Assembly: GCA_023213395.1 (NCBI GenBank)
Contig: CM041465.1
Coordinates: 179,311,741-179,375,740, forward strand
From: Cycas panzhihuaensis
Taxonomy: Eukaryota > Cycadophyta
Length of the DNA stretch: 64,000 bases
Direction: 5' to 3'
The translations under genes and the position numbers were made by a program. The notes beneath the pieces were generated by a model. It had not been told where the DNA came from, searched no databases, and saw only the letters and a program-made list of their open reading frames with translations. Each line of letters opens with the position of its first letter. Positions within the stretch are counted from its first letter, which is position 1. Shown here piece by piece: positions 10,956 through 22,589 of the stretch.

Positions 10956-12260
10956 AATCCACCTTTTTTATTCAACCCATTCTTTAATAAATATCATGCT
11001 CTTATTAGTAGACATAAGAGTTGATTAACATAATTGACCACCATAGTTAAGATTGGAGTATTTAATGTGTTAGGCCTTTTGTTTTTATATAGCCTTCTAA
11101 TACTTCTCCATGAGCTTCTTGAAGAACCATTGATCTCTCTTGTTCTAGGATATATTGCTAAAGTATCATGTTTAATACTAATCTATATAATTGACCTATA
11201 ATTAAATGTTATTAAGCAATTTTAAGAGGTAGCACTTTCCCTCCTTAGTTGAGAAGTTCAATGGTGTTAATTTTATCTATAGAGAATTAACAATATCCTA
11301 TAATTATTTCAAGATAACTTTAATTCCATGTAATTTTATATCTAGAAAATCATCCTCTAACTTAACTGGTTCTTCTCTTACATAAATATGTGAAAAAATT
11401 TATGGCTACATAAACTTTACTAGCCTTAAAAAATTATTTTAAAATTTAACTTCTAAAATAATAATACTTAAAGACTAAGCCTTCCTTGTAAATTTGGCTT
11501 TTCGATTACATATGCTGAAAGCTTAAATATCATTATAAAAAAGGAAGATAATTGCTAATAGATAATGTTGAAACATACATAATATATAGATCATAATAAA
11601 AAACATCTCCAACTATAAGGTATACATTAGAGCCTACAAGAATCATGATGCAATTTAGATTAAGCTTCTCTTAATAAGTCATTGATGTCAAGTTCTTCCA
11701 TCTATCAACTTTAGAAGGATCCCCATTATTATTATTATTATGTTAAAAATGGATACCTCATTAAATGAAAAATATTACATGCATGATATTACAAAGGATC
11801 CCCATTTGGAAGAAACATTGTATTAGTTATAGAGTCAATATGATTTTCATCTTACCTAGGAGATCACCTTCCACTATTAAAATTTCTAGTAGCCCTACAA
11901 GGATTAATCTAAAGATATTTTCAATATCAATGACCCTTTAAAGGGCTACTTATAAGAGTGATTAGTACCATTAATTGTGCATATTACCTTTTAGTATCAC
12001 TCTTTAGTACCAATTATAGAATGTGGTACCCATCTATGTATTTTATCTATACCAACACACATCAATCTATAATGTTAGGAAGGAGTTTATATTTACATCA
12101 CAACACTCCTTAATATCCTTTAAACATATTAGTAGATGATTTTCTTACTAAGATTAATGCATTAATCTTAGGCCATGATTTAGAGTATAGTATAACAAGT
12201 CTAGTAGTAAATTGATATATCATGTCATGATATAGCCTCTTCATTGATTATAACGATTAG
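10956..12260 (-). pseudogene. J: gypsy pol fragment (RNase H to integrase HHCC region)
   Basis: The minus strand, with stops and frameshifts, shows FQHYLLA (RNase H), then KPNLQGRLS (end of RNase H), EEPVKLEDDF, LSTKE-like and LIIGQLYRL segments, then QEAHGEVLEGY and SXLWWSIMLINSYVY. This is the RNase H-to-integrase zinc-finger path of Tat/Athila-type gypsy pol. The cysteines of the HHCC finger are mutated to Tyr. A weak RT-like stretch (LYSKSW...) lies near 12150-12220. Copia H cuts it at the integrase end. J carries the domains that G1 and G2 lack. Confidence 0.65.
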
Positions 12261-12700
12261 TTTGGGATATCATGAGATTTTATTTCTATTCATAATTTTG
12301 ATGATAATTTATACTATGTATTTGGTTATGAGGATGGAACATATCTATACTTGTTTTGGCCTCTTTGTATTTCATTTTGTACATCTCATATTTACTTTGC
12401 TTCCATAACCACATATGGATCATCATCACATGTGTTTTCCCTATAGGAGCAACAATAGCATTAAAGGTCAACTAATGGTAATAGATTATTGATATATAGT
12501 TTACATGATGAAATGGACACTTCATTCCTATCACATCTATAACAATTACTAATGCATCTCTAGAGTTTCATATCTTTGAGGCTCAATCACTATATGCATG
12601 CTTTTACTTAAAACAACACCCTAATAATAGTTAGATAATTTATAAGGTTTATGGATAGGTGGAGGATGTCTCAAAGGCCCTAGATGTTATATTTCAAGAG

Positions 12701-12702
<2 letters not shown>
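12261..12702. other. AT-rich stretch, possibly more of J
   Basis: A 61-codon minus-strand frame (12286-12471) lies here, rich in Lys, Met and His, with no recognised domain. By position it could be the decayed RT part of J, but I see no RT motif to prove it. Confidence 0.3.

Positions 12703-12736
<34 letters not shown>
12703..12736. repeat. (TC)17 microsatellite
   Basis: A perfect TC dinucleotide run of 34 bases sits at the border between the J-like stretch and the AT-rich block. Confidence 0.97.
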
Positions 12737-12739
<3 letters not shown>

Positions 12740-13250
12740 ACTAATATTAATAGAGTAACTGTAGTAATAATAGAGAAGAAGTAAATATAAATAAACAAAT
12801 AAATAAAACCTTTTATTTAGTTAAATAAAATTAATAATAAACAAATAGATAAAAAATATATAAATTAAATAATTAAATAAGGAGAAATAAATATATAGAT
12901 TAATTTTAATAAAATACTTAATAAAAATAAAAACATATAAAATAAATGTAAATAAATTAATAAAATTAATAAAAAAGATATAAATAAATAAATCATTAAA
13001 TAAAAATATAATAAAAATTATAGAAATTATAGAAATTAAAGTAGTAAAATAAACTTAGAAAAGACTTATATAATATAACTAACTTAATAAACCCTTAACT
13101 AATAAATTATTAATTAACTATTTAAATAAATAAATATAATAAATAATAAAATAAAAATGTGCAAATAACATAATAGAAATCATATAAATAAAATAAGTAA
13201 AAATAGAACTCTATTAAGTAAATTTAAGTAATTACCTCCTAGAAAGTAAT
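12737..13250. repeat. Very AT-rich low-complexity block
   Basis: About 500 bases are made almost only of A and T in imperfect AAT/AAAT-type units, with very few G or C. No coding sequence is visible. The block ends abruptly where LINE endonuclease coding begins near 13255. It may be expanded simple repeat; a structural role such as matrix attachment would be speculation. Confidence 0.8.
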
Positions 13251-13254
13251 TTCT

Positions 13255-14475
13255 CCTAATTGGGCTTTAAGTGGTCTTTGTATTATGTGGAAGGAAGGTT
13301 GGGATCTTATCTCTCATTTTTCCAGCTCACTTGATGGTTGATCATGTATTTAATTCCATCAAGGGCAATAAATTTGGTGGATTATTAGAGTTTATGTTTC
13401 AACTAACATCTAGATTAGGTGAGAGTCCTGAGAATTTTTATCAAAGATATTAGGCATCCCAAAACTATTCTGTTATGATTGGAGATTTTAATTTTGTGGA
13501 GAACCTAATTGATAAGTAAGGAGGTCAATTCATGTTCCCATATCAATCAAATGTTTCTACTTTCTCTGTGTTGAAGGATACATGTGAGTTTGATGAAGTT
13601 CGTCAGAATGGCCCCTTAAAATTCACTTGGTCAAATAATTTCCTAGGGGATGATTATATATCAAAATGATTGGAGAAAGCATACTTTTCCATTCTCTTAA
13701 GAGCGGCATGATTTTCACCTAGTATATTTCTATTCCAGTTGCTAATATTTCTAATCATCTCTTAATTTTGCTTTATATTTCTTCCAATCTGAAAGTAAAG
13801 ATCTTATTTAAGTTCAACACTAGCTTACTTTATTTAGATGACTTTTACAAATCCTTGGATAACTAGTGGTCTCATCTTTTTTAAAGCTTAGCTTCATCCT
13901 CTAATCCTAGGGAATGATGAATTATAATTATGAAGGGTCTTAAATAACACATTAAAGTTTATGAGAAAGAATGTAAATGTAAGTAAGAAGAGTCTAAATC
14001 TAATCTCATTTAATATATATACGATATTCAATAGATTTTCAATCAAGGTCATAGTTCATTAGAATTACTAAAAGTGTTAAAGTCTCTAAATGATAAATTC
14101 CTTGATCTCCAATAGGTAGAAAATGATAAATATAAGTTATGGGATAACATTAAATGGAAACTTAATATAGATCATAATATGAAATTCTTCAATTAGTATG
14201 CCAAATTTAAATATCAATCAATTATTATGAATAGTTTGTAAATGGAAAATAACTGAGTTCTCCTATATAAATTTAAGATAGTTGAAATTATTTGCTTGGA
14301 TTTCAATCAGATCTAGATGACCTAAGATTTTTGGAGATCTAGGACAAAAGTATCCTAGATTCTTTTTTCTAAGGTCCCTCCCCTTAATGATATAGCCTAT
14401 CAATATTTAAATACATCCTTGAATCATATTATAACAATTGAAGAGGTTAGAAAAGTTATAAAGAAGTTCCTCATG
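13255..14475 (+). pseudogene. LINE (L1-type) ORF2 part 1: endonuclease and linker
   Basis: Plus-strand frames show an IMWKEGWDLISHF-like stretch, then MIGDFNFVENLIDK with the canonical endonuclease GDFN motif at 13481-13492, and later TFSVLKDTCEF and NGPLKFTWSN. These belong to the APE-type endonuclease of plant L1 elements, which nicks target DNA for reverse transcription. The N-terminus of the endonuclease is missing at the AT-rich block. Near 14400-14475 the linker reads PPLNDIAYQYL and EEVRKVIKKF before copia E interrupts it. Many stops and frameshifts are present. Confidence 0.75.
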
Positions 14476-14480
14476 ATAAA
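14476..14480 (+). other. Target-site duplication of copia E (left), ataaa
   Basis: The five bases ATAAA before the left LTR recur at 21944-21948 after the right LTR. Removing the element and one copy restores the LINE frame across the junction. Confidence 0.8.
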
Positions 14481-14793
14481 TAAAAGAGGTTAGTATATCA
14501 AGGTCATTTATGTAGATTAATTAAGTGACCTTAGGATATATTATTAGCATTTGTCTCTTAAAGAAATGCACTTTATGTACATTTAGATATAATTTTGGGT
14601 TCATATCATTAGGTGGTAAAATCTTAACCCTAATGCTTACCCTCAATAATAAAAGGTTAAATCTCAAGGAGGGAGTCATTACTCATTCTCACCTCCAAGT
14701 TTTGCTCTTATATCTTATTTTTATATCTTTTTCATTCCCCATTGTCATTATATATATGTGAGTGATTCATTCCCTAGATTCATCCTTTTTTCA
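14481..14793 (+). repeat. Copia E 5' LTR
   Basis: It aligns with 21656-21943, and the 25-base length difference is explained by gaps near 14540. It starts TAAAAGAGG where the right copy has TGAAAGAAG, so the terminal TG has become TA. It ends TCA, just before the primer-binding site. Confidence 0.85.
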
Positions 14794-14795
14794 TA

Positions 14796-14807
14796 TGGTA
14801 TTAGAGC
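14796..14807 (+). promoter_or_regulatory. Copia E primer-binding site (initiator tRNA-Met)
   Basis: TGGTATTAGAGC lies two bases after the LTR and differs at one position from TGGTATCAGAGC, the complement of the plant initiator tRNA-Met 3' end. Confidence 0.88.
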
Positions 14808-16660
14808 TAGAAGATGATCTATTCACTCCATTCTACTTACATGGAGTCATTTTGCCTCTCCTTCACTTTCAATGTGAAGTATTGTGAGTACACTTATTAA
14901 TTTAGAAAATTTGAGAGTTTTTTATCATTCAAAGCTTGTATTTTATTTACAATATATTTTAATATCCTCTATTTATTTGTAGGTGTATTGAGGATCAAAA
15001 TTGTTAGTCAAAAAAAGGTTTTCTAGCTTTAGGCTCCTAAAAAAATTTAGTTTTTTATCAATCTTTGTAGTTAATTTTAAATTTTATAGGGAGATTCTAT
15101 TAATTTTTCATCATAAATCAATTATCATTTATAAAATCTATGTTGTAAAGCTATAAGATAAATTTTTAGCTACTTACAGGTGGCAGAAATAAGCTTAAAC
15201 CATTCAAAAGGGACGCCAAACCAAGATAAATATTTTTATCTTCTACACCATCTCCAAATTCTACCTCAATTGGCCTAAAAACGTAGAAGTTCAGTCGACC
15301 CTAATTTGACTTTTTTTTGAGAAAAAATTTCAAAATTTTTAATGCATATCAAAATTTCTTAAGGGATTTAGTAGATCTAGTCTTAAAGAATCCAACAAAT
15401 TGAGTTTTATCAAATTTGATACTAGAGGAAAAAATTTCTTTAAAATTTAGATTTTTGTCAAGTCTCATAAGAGTTTTGGCAAGTTTTAGGCTATTTTTTC
15501 TTATTTTCAAAAGTTTTGCTAGAAGACTTTTTGACTCACCATAGCGAGATTTATCATCTGGAAGAGTGAAGTTTCAAGCTAAAATATTTCAATTGTTTCG
15601 TATAGTTACTTAGCCATATAAAAGTTTATGAGAGAAGATTCAGATCCTTCTTGGTTTTCCTAATACTTTCTCTCTTGGTCAAAATTTAAGCTTAGAAGTA
15701 AATTTTTAAGTTTTTTGCTTTTTCCCTTTTCTTAAACAAAGAAGAAGAAGGGGTTTTTCAAATAGCAAAAGTAGAAAAACACCAATTGTAATAGTAAAAT
15801 ACCTGCATCATAACAAAATTCAATGTTTATACTTAGCATCTTTATATATTTATTCATGTGCATATACATTGATAGACAAAAGCATACAAGAAAGCATTAA
15901 CATATTAGCAATTTATTTCAGTAACATAAACATAAATATATTTTTATATTCCCTAAAATAAACCCATTATGTTTAATTTATATTGTCAGTTCTTGACTTA
16001 CACGCACACTCACCTTAGCTAAACTAGATCACAGTTCACTGAAGTCTAGGCTCTAAGGGAGGTGTAAGTTTCATGCTAGGTTTAGTCTTAACCATAATAC
16101 TAGTAGAGTGATAGGTTAGCTATACCTATGGACTCCCTTCAGGAATTATCCTAATAACTAGTCAGGATAACTAAAACTTTAATATAATATTAAAATTAAC
16201 TTGGTCCAATATCTATCATAGCTGTGGGATACACACATATCATTTGACTCTTTAGAGGGAATATAGCTGCTCATTGGTCAATTGGGTGAGGACTGAGAGT
16301 ACTTGGGCTCCATTGTGACTTAGATTTCATCACTAAGCATAGGTGTGGGTATCATGAGTGAAGGCCCTAATCATATACTAGAAGCCTTAGGTATTAAAAC
16401 CTCACCTACATTTAGATGTAAGTTAGAGGTTAGTGGTATGACACATCACCACTATTTTCTAGCTCTATATTAGGCCTCATTCTTATATTATTGCTTATAC
16501 TCATTCTTTATAGTTGTTGAAAAGTAATTAATCATTATTTGCCTCCTCATCCTAGGATTCATTTCTGTATCCCTACTATGTTAGATATACTAGCCACACG
16601 TGTCAGTGGCATATGTTTCTCTTATCTCTTCTACTTCTTCATCATCACCATGTCATCTTA
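14808..16660 (+). other. Copia E untranslated leader
   Basis: About 1.85 kb without recognisable coding separate the primer-binding site from gag. The stretch is AT-rich, and the part from about 16000 to 16560 is somewhat richer in G and C. Copia I has a leader with similar short pieces, so the long leader may be a family trait. Confidence 0.55.
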
Positions 16661-17660
16661 ATTCAAGTAGAACATCAACTGTATATTGAAAGGTAAAGAA
16701 AATTATGATTTATGGTACACTAGAGTTAAAAATGTTATAAAATATTAAGGCCTTTAGAGAGTCCACTTGTAGCCTATACCCATCATACCTGCAACAGCTA
16801 CAACACTTGCTTCTAGTAGAACTACTCCAATGGCTCCTATAGATACTACAACCAAACTACATTGGAAGATAGATGATGAAAAGATTCATGTAAGAATTAT
16901 ATTATTATTAATCATTCATTGTATAACTTGATTAATGAAGAGTAATGATACAGTGTACAAGGTCTTTGAAGTTCTTAAGAAGAACTTTGATACCAAGTCA
17001 GACTTAGAATTTGTTCATCTTGTTTTGAAAATAAATAAATTAAAAATGTAGAAGAGACAAGCTCATAAGATAATAAATCTCCTTCGACTAATAAAATAGA
17101 CATTGACAAAGATTTTAAGACCTAATGCATCACTTAGGCATTCTTGATCTAATCACGTCTACATGTCCCTGACTATAAAAGCTTGCTTAGAAGTCTTCAA
17201 TCTAGTAAAATATTGAAGACACTAAACTTTGAAGCACTCACCGAGAAGTTTATAGAATTTAACAAGACCTTTGATACCAACTTTCTAGCCTCTGACTCTC
17301 TTCCAGATGCAGCCTTTGAGGTGAAAGAAGAACCTTACTACATAAAAGATCAAGGTCCCTCTCATAGCAGAGGAAATAACCAAGCAACATGAAGAGGAAG
17401 AAACATAGGAAATTATCCACAAGGTCAACCAAACCCTTAGTTATAACCTTAATAGTCTCAAGGCTAAGGGCTACCTCAACAAAAAACAAGATAGTTAGGC
17501 CAAACTAGTACCTCTTCAGAGACTAGAAATCAAATAATTATTTGTGATCAGTATAACTGTAAAGTACACTTTACAAAAGATTACAAAACTGCCACTTATA
17601 AGTTAGCAAAGTTCTAATTAAAACATATAGCTTACAATGTTGAAGAAACTTGTGAAGAAT
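16661..17660 (+). pseudogene. Copia E gag
   Basis: The frame opens near LKGKENYDLWYTRVKNV, the N-terminal W-containing block of copia Gag (UBN2/DUF4219 type). It continues through VYKVFEVLKKNFDTKSDLEFVH-type helices and an open segment at 17183-17392. A degenerate zinc knuckle, CDQYNCKVHFTKDYKT, lies near 17545-17590 with its last Cys changed to Tyr. Trp and Gln codons are often replaced by stops. Gag would form the particle and bind element RNA. Confidence 0.72.
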
Positions 17661-17839
17661 CATTTAGTGGTGTAGGTTTTGTATAAGCACACTTTCAAAG
17701 AATTAAAGGATCTTCAACATCAAATACCATTGACCAACCACATAGATACTTTGAAGCTCAATATAGATATATCACTTATGATTTTCCTTCACCAAGGCTA
17801 AGCCTTATTGGAATTGTAAATAGTGTTACTTCAATCGAT

Positions 17840-18240
17840 GGACAGTGGATCATGGACACAATAACAACTCAACATATGATGTGCAATCATAATCTATATC
17901 AAACATTTGACTTAAATATTCAAGAAGTTGTTCACATGGGTGATAAATCACAACAAGCTATTAAAGGAATTAGTAACATTCACTTAAAACTCCTAGGCTT
18001 AAGAGATTTTACATTGCTTGATATCCTATATATGTTCAATCTCAAACAAAACCTACTTTTCTTATCCACACTTGTCTCTCATGGATTTAATCTAAGTGTA
18101 ACCATAAATGACTAGACTCTTCAGGTCATTTACCCTCCAATTGATCGAGCAGTCTTGAATAGACATCTTATTGGCAAACTCTTTCAACTAAATGACTCTC
18201 CATCTTCTGAAGCCCATTGTGCCTAAAGCCCTTGTGTCAA
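17840..18240 (+). pseudogene. Copia E protease region
   Basis: The frame QWIMDTITTQHMM holds the protease active site, but the expected D[ST]GAT reads DTIT, so the essential Gly is lost. The following VVHMGDKSQQAIKGI and LLDILYMFNLKQNLLFLS match the flap and 'L.dVLyvP.l..NLlS' blocks of copia protease. The protein would be inactive as read. Confidence 0.75.
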
Positions 18241-18289
18241 TGAAGAATTTACATTTAATACCATCATAATCCACCCAATATTATCACCA

Positions 18290-19160
18290 GAAGCTCCTTG
18301 GTATACTTGTATGGGTTATATTTATATCGATCAACTTGGAGATCTTTATAACACTCTTCTAAGTCTTCCAAAGTTCTCTAAGCTCTTCAAATATGAAGTT
18401 TGTATCATTACCAAATCTCATCGACAACCCTTTCTTAAAATTTATTAGAAATCAAGCCATCCATTTCAATTGGTATACTCTAATCTATGTGGACCAATGC
18501 TTATTTCTTTACTAAAGGGCAAGTTATATTACCTCTCTTTTATTGATGATTTTACTAGGAAAGTATAGGTAGCTTTTCTACACAAGATAGATGAAGCCTT
18601 TTATGTATTTAAAGAATTCAAATCTTACACTGAAAAAGGGTCAAGTTATCAACTCAAATGTCTTTGAATTAATAATGGTAGTGAATATATCTCACATGAG
18701 TTTTAAAGCTACCTTCAAGATAATGGCATCAAATATCAAACAATAGTAGCAGTTACTACATAACAAAATAGAATTGCCAAGTGCATGAATAGGATAATCA
18801 TAAACATAGGTCGAGCTATCTTGGTATACAAAAATGTACCTTCCTACCTATAGGCTAAAGCCATCTAGATAGTTATTTATTACATGAATGTTATTAATCG
18901 ATTAAAGGAAGGATGACCACTTAATGAAAAGTAGTCAAAACAAGCCCCTATTATTTATTATTTAAAAAATTTTGGCTTTACATGCTATGACTGCATTCTA
19001 GATGTAGATCAAAATAAACTCTAAACAAGGGCATTTAAAGGCATCTTTTATAGATACCCTATGGATAAGAAATGGTATAAGGTCTTTATACCTTCACAAT
19101 AAAAAAATATTGTTATTAGAGATGTCATTTTTATAGAGACAGAGGATTAATTTCTTAGAT
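18290..19160 (+). pseudogene. Copia E integrase
   Basis: The segments SHPFQLVYSNLCGPM and SFIDDFTRKV (about 18450-18560) mark the catalytic core start with its first Asp. They are followed by FKEFKSY, INNGSEYIS (second Asp changed to Asn) and a QQNxIAKCMNR-like block near 18760-18800. Stops and frameshifts are frequent. The order after protease and before RT is the copia layout. Confidence 0.75.
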
Positions 19161-19689
19161 TGGACTCTAAAATACCCTCACATCACTATAACGATGTTAT
19201 CAAGTATGATGTTCAGATTCTTTTTTTTTTTTCTTTTGGGGGACACATATAAATTACTCCAAATATTAAGAGGATATAAGTTATGACTATAAACTGATGA
19301 GTACACATCCAATGCCATCCTTTGAAGATATCAGAGTTAATAAAGGCAAAGCTATTATAAAAGAATCAACCTCTTCACCTTCAGTTAATAAAGGCAAAAT
19401 AATGGTAGAAGGACCATCTTCCTTAGGCACATCAACATCCTCCTCACAAAATGATCATTTTAATGAATAAGATGAGAACCAATAAGTTGAGGAAATAAGG
19501 ATCTTATTCCCAATTCAAGGATCTCATAAAGCCTACCAGTTTAATAAGGATATACAACTATATGAGGTAGGAAAAACTGGCACTCAAAGTACCCATAGAT
19601 CAAGGATAGAAGAATCATTATATACTAAGCTTGAATTGGTAAAACTACACCTTACTCTTAATAAAGAGCCCCTCTCATACCAGGAAGTT

Positions 19690-20600
19690 GTAAAACATAT
19701 AATTTTGAGAAATACAATGAATGAATAATACTAATCTTTCATAAAAAATGGTATATGGAAGCTCGTTGATCTATCACTTGGAAAAAAGATAGTTTAAAAT
19801 AAATGGGTGCTAAAAAATAAGTATAGATCAGATGTTACCTTTGAAAAAAATAATCCAAGGTTGGTGACTAAAGGATTCACACAAAGGGAATGCATCAACT
19901 ACATTGAAATATTTGCACCTACAACTAAGTGGCCTACAATTAGAACTCTTATGGACTTGGCTACTCAACAGGGTTGAAAAATCTACCAGATTAATATTAA
20001 GACCATATTTCTTAATGGGAATCTTGCAAAAGAAATTTATATGGCTTAACCATAAGGATACATGATCAAAGCTCAAAATCATAAGGTTTGTAGGTTTAGA
20101 AAGTCCTTATATGGTCTTAAACAAGTCCCTCGTGCTTAGTTTGCCAAGTTATTTAAAAGAATGAGGCAACTTAGATACAAGGTTTGTGACTACCAATATA
20201 TTGATGCAACATTATTTATTAAGTGCCAAAAGGACAAAGTCACTTATGTCATAATCTTTGTAGATGACATTCTAATAATAGGTAATAGTGAACAAGTAAT
20301 AAGCTAGCTGAAAAAAGACCTTAGCAAAATATTTAAATTATCTGACATTGGCTTAATAAAATATTACTTAGCAATTAAAGTAATACAAAAGAATGGAAAA
20401 TTTTTCCTCTCCCAAGAAAAATACATCAATGATCTTCTAACCAAGTTTTAGTTATAAGATGCTTGACTAATGGCTTTACCTATGGACCCTAATACTAAAT
20501 TCTCAACTAATGGTAACATTAGGGAGGCAGATACAATACTCTATAGGAAACTTGTAGGTAGTCTTATCTACACTGCTAATACAAGGCTAGATATTACATA
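19690..20600 (+). pseudogene. Copia E reverse transcriptase
   Basis: Recognisable blocks include NGIWKLVDLSLGKK, RLVTKGFTQREC, KSLYGLKQ-like text and IIFVDDILIIG near 20255-20285. The last holds the catalytic FVDD intact. Later LSDIGLIKYYLAI and YINDLLTKF match the thumb. Many Trp/Gln positions are stops. The domain would copy element RNA into DNA. Confidence 0.82.
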
Positions 20601-21222
20601 TTCTGTCAGTATTCTTGTATGATTCATGATAAATCCAAAGTAGAATCACTAGTAGGCTATAGTTTGAGTGTTAAAATACCTAAAGACAACTAACAAATTT
20701 GGTCTATTGTATGAACCTAATAATGAATTTAAGCTTTTTACATACACATAGTCAGACTTTATAGGAGATAAAGATATAAGAAGATCTATGTCTAGGTATG
20801 TAACATTTCTTGGAATAACATTTATATCATGGAGATCCAGACAACAGAAGATAGTTATTGATTCAACTATTGAAACTAAAAACATTACTACTTATGAGAC
20901 TAGCAAGGAGGTGATATGACTTGGAAAATTATTGAAAACATTAAATATCACTTAAACAAGTCCTATTAACCTTTGTGTGGATAATTAATCAGCAATCCAC
21001 ATGGAGAAAAATCTTATATTTGATAATCATATGAAATGCATAAGTACAGAAGTCCACAAGATTAGAGAACTAGTTCAAGATAGCACAATTTAATTGGAAT
21101 ACTACCCCATAACAAATCAAGTGGCTGATATTTTCACCAAACCGCTACAAAGAGTGAAGTTTGAATAGTTCCAAATGTAACTTGGCTTTAGGGCCCCATG
21201 TTCAACTTATCAAAGAAGATGG
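20601..21222 (+). pseudogene. Copia E RNase H and polyprotein end
   Basis: Matches include DITYSVSILV, LKYLKTTNKFGLLY, SMSRYVTFLGITFISW and, near the end, QVADIFTKPLQRVKFE. These are the standard landmarks of copia RNase H and the C-terminal tail. The frame ends near 21222 and is followed by about 430 untranslated bases to the polypurine tract. Confidence 0.78.
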
Positions 21223-21643
21223 TAATAGGATCATCATACTCTATTCTATTTGTGAAAACCCCTTATAGGTATGAAAGAATCAGAGTAAGTCTTTGCTCTA
21301 TCCTATTTGTGAAAAATCTATGTGGGCACAGAAGGATAAAAGTTGTATTAGTTTTAGAAAATTAGAACCTATGAAAACTTAAAAGGGCATAGGAGATAAC
21401 TAAATGGTATATGGAGACTCAATAGATTAAGCTGTACATTTAAAATAGTTGTCTATCGGGCTACATCAAGAGCTACCTTAGCTATTTTGATTTATAAAAG
21501 GGGCTATAGATCTTAGAAAGTTTATGGGTTTTTATTCTCCATAAGGGTTTTTCTACAAAAATATCATTTAGAATATCAATTTAATAATGAGGCTCAAATG
21601 AAGATCTCATAGAATAGATTTTCTCAAAATGACTTTCCACCAT

Positions 21644-21943
21644 TAAAAGGGGGATTGAAAGAAGTTAATATATCAAGGTTATTTGTGTAGATTAATTAAG
21701 TAGTCTCTTAGTGAAATATATTTTATATGTATTTAGATGTAATTTTAGGTTCATGTCATTAGGCAAGAAAATCCTAACCTTAATGCTCACCCTTAATAAT
21801 AAAAAATGAAATCTTAAGGAGGGAGTCATTACTTATTTTCACCTATAAGCTTTGCTTTCATATCTTATTTTCATATCTTTTTTATTCTCCATTTCCATTG
21901 TGTACATGTAAGTGATTTATTTCCTAAATCCATCATTCCTTAA
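21644..21943 (+). repeat. Copia E polypurine tract and 3' LTR
   Basis: The purine run AAAAGGGGGA (about 21645-21654) is followed at 21656 by TGAAAGAAG, the LTR start. The LTR runs to 21943 and ends TAA where the left copy ends TCA. ATAAA (21944-21948) follows as the right target duplication. Confidence 0.82.
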
Positions 21944-21948
21944 ATAAA

Positions 21949-22162
21949 TCCATTTGTTTGGATGGAATTTGGATTAAACGATTACTAGCCATTAAAACTC
22001 TTGAAGTTTCTTAAATCCTTGTAGATATTACTGAAGAGACCCATTAATTAAGATAACTATTTCTAATGATTAATACCACTCTTGTGACTCTCCTTTCAAA
22101 AGTTTATAACCTCACCTCTTTAAATCTTTAGTGGCCCATTAATCTTTATAATACTTCTTATA
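21949..22162 (+). pseudogene. LINE ORF2 part 2: start of reverse transcriptase
   Basis: Immediately after copia E the frame continues CLDGI, then MINTTLVTLLSKVYNLTSLN and INLYNTSYKI. The pattern 'LDGIP...NxTxItLIPK...P.slndfRPIsLcN..YKI' is the start of L1-type RT. The stretch is cut by copia A at 22162. Joining it to 61879 continues the same protein, which shows that A entered the LINE. Confidence 0.85.
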
Positions 22163-22167
22163 AAATT
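22163..22167. other. Target-site duplication of copia A (left), aaatt
   Basis: AAATT here recurs at 61874-61878, nearly 40 kb away, on the far side of copia A. The LINE RT frame reads across one copy. Confidence 0.75.
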
Positions 22168-22495
22168 TATGAAGAAATATATATACATGTATATGTTCTG
22201 ACCTATATGATTTAATCATACACAATAAGCACAATAAAGAGCACAAGAAACATAGTACATTAGATATACATGAGAAAACCCTTTTAGGTAAAAATCCCAC
22301 CATAAAAGATTACTAGATCACATTGATTATTTATTATATGAATATACAATAGGCTTTGGGATATCTGTAATCCCCTAAGTGGTCTTAACCCTTAAAGGTT
22401 GTGTTCCTTCATAAGCTCGTAGCTTTTTATTAAATAACAACTAAACCACATTTAACATTAGTACAAATGGCTTAATATTAGCTGCCATGCTAATA
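22168..22495 (-). repeat. Copia A 3' LTR
   Basis: It aligns with 61545-61873. Both copies begin TATGAAGAAA and end CTAATA, so both ends read TA on this strand instead of TG...CA. Immediately right, TCCATCCTT is the complement of a short purine tract expected next to the 3' LTR. Confidence 0.82.
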
Positions 22496-22589
22496 TCCAT
22501 CCTTAATGTAAATGTAGGGATTGATCTATAATATAAAATTATCACTACTAAAGCTTGGAATTATCCTTATTGATAAATCCCCCTTCAAG

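Larger units (their letters stand above)
14481..21943 (+). mobile_element. E: Ty1/copia LTR retrotransposon, full-length but decayed
   Basis: Two LTRs (14481-14793 and 21656-21943), a primer-binding site, copia-order domains (gag, protease, integrase, RT, RNase H), a polypurine tract and a 5-bp target duplication define a 7.46-kb element inside the LINE. Stops occur in every domain. A leader of about 1.85 kb before gag is unusually long for a copia element. Copia I at 62521 has a related LTR and leader. Confidence 0.9.
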
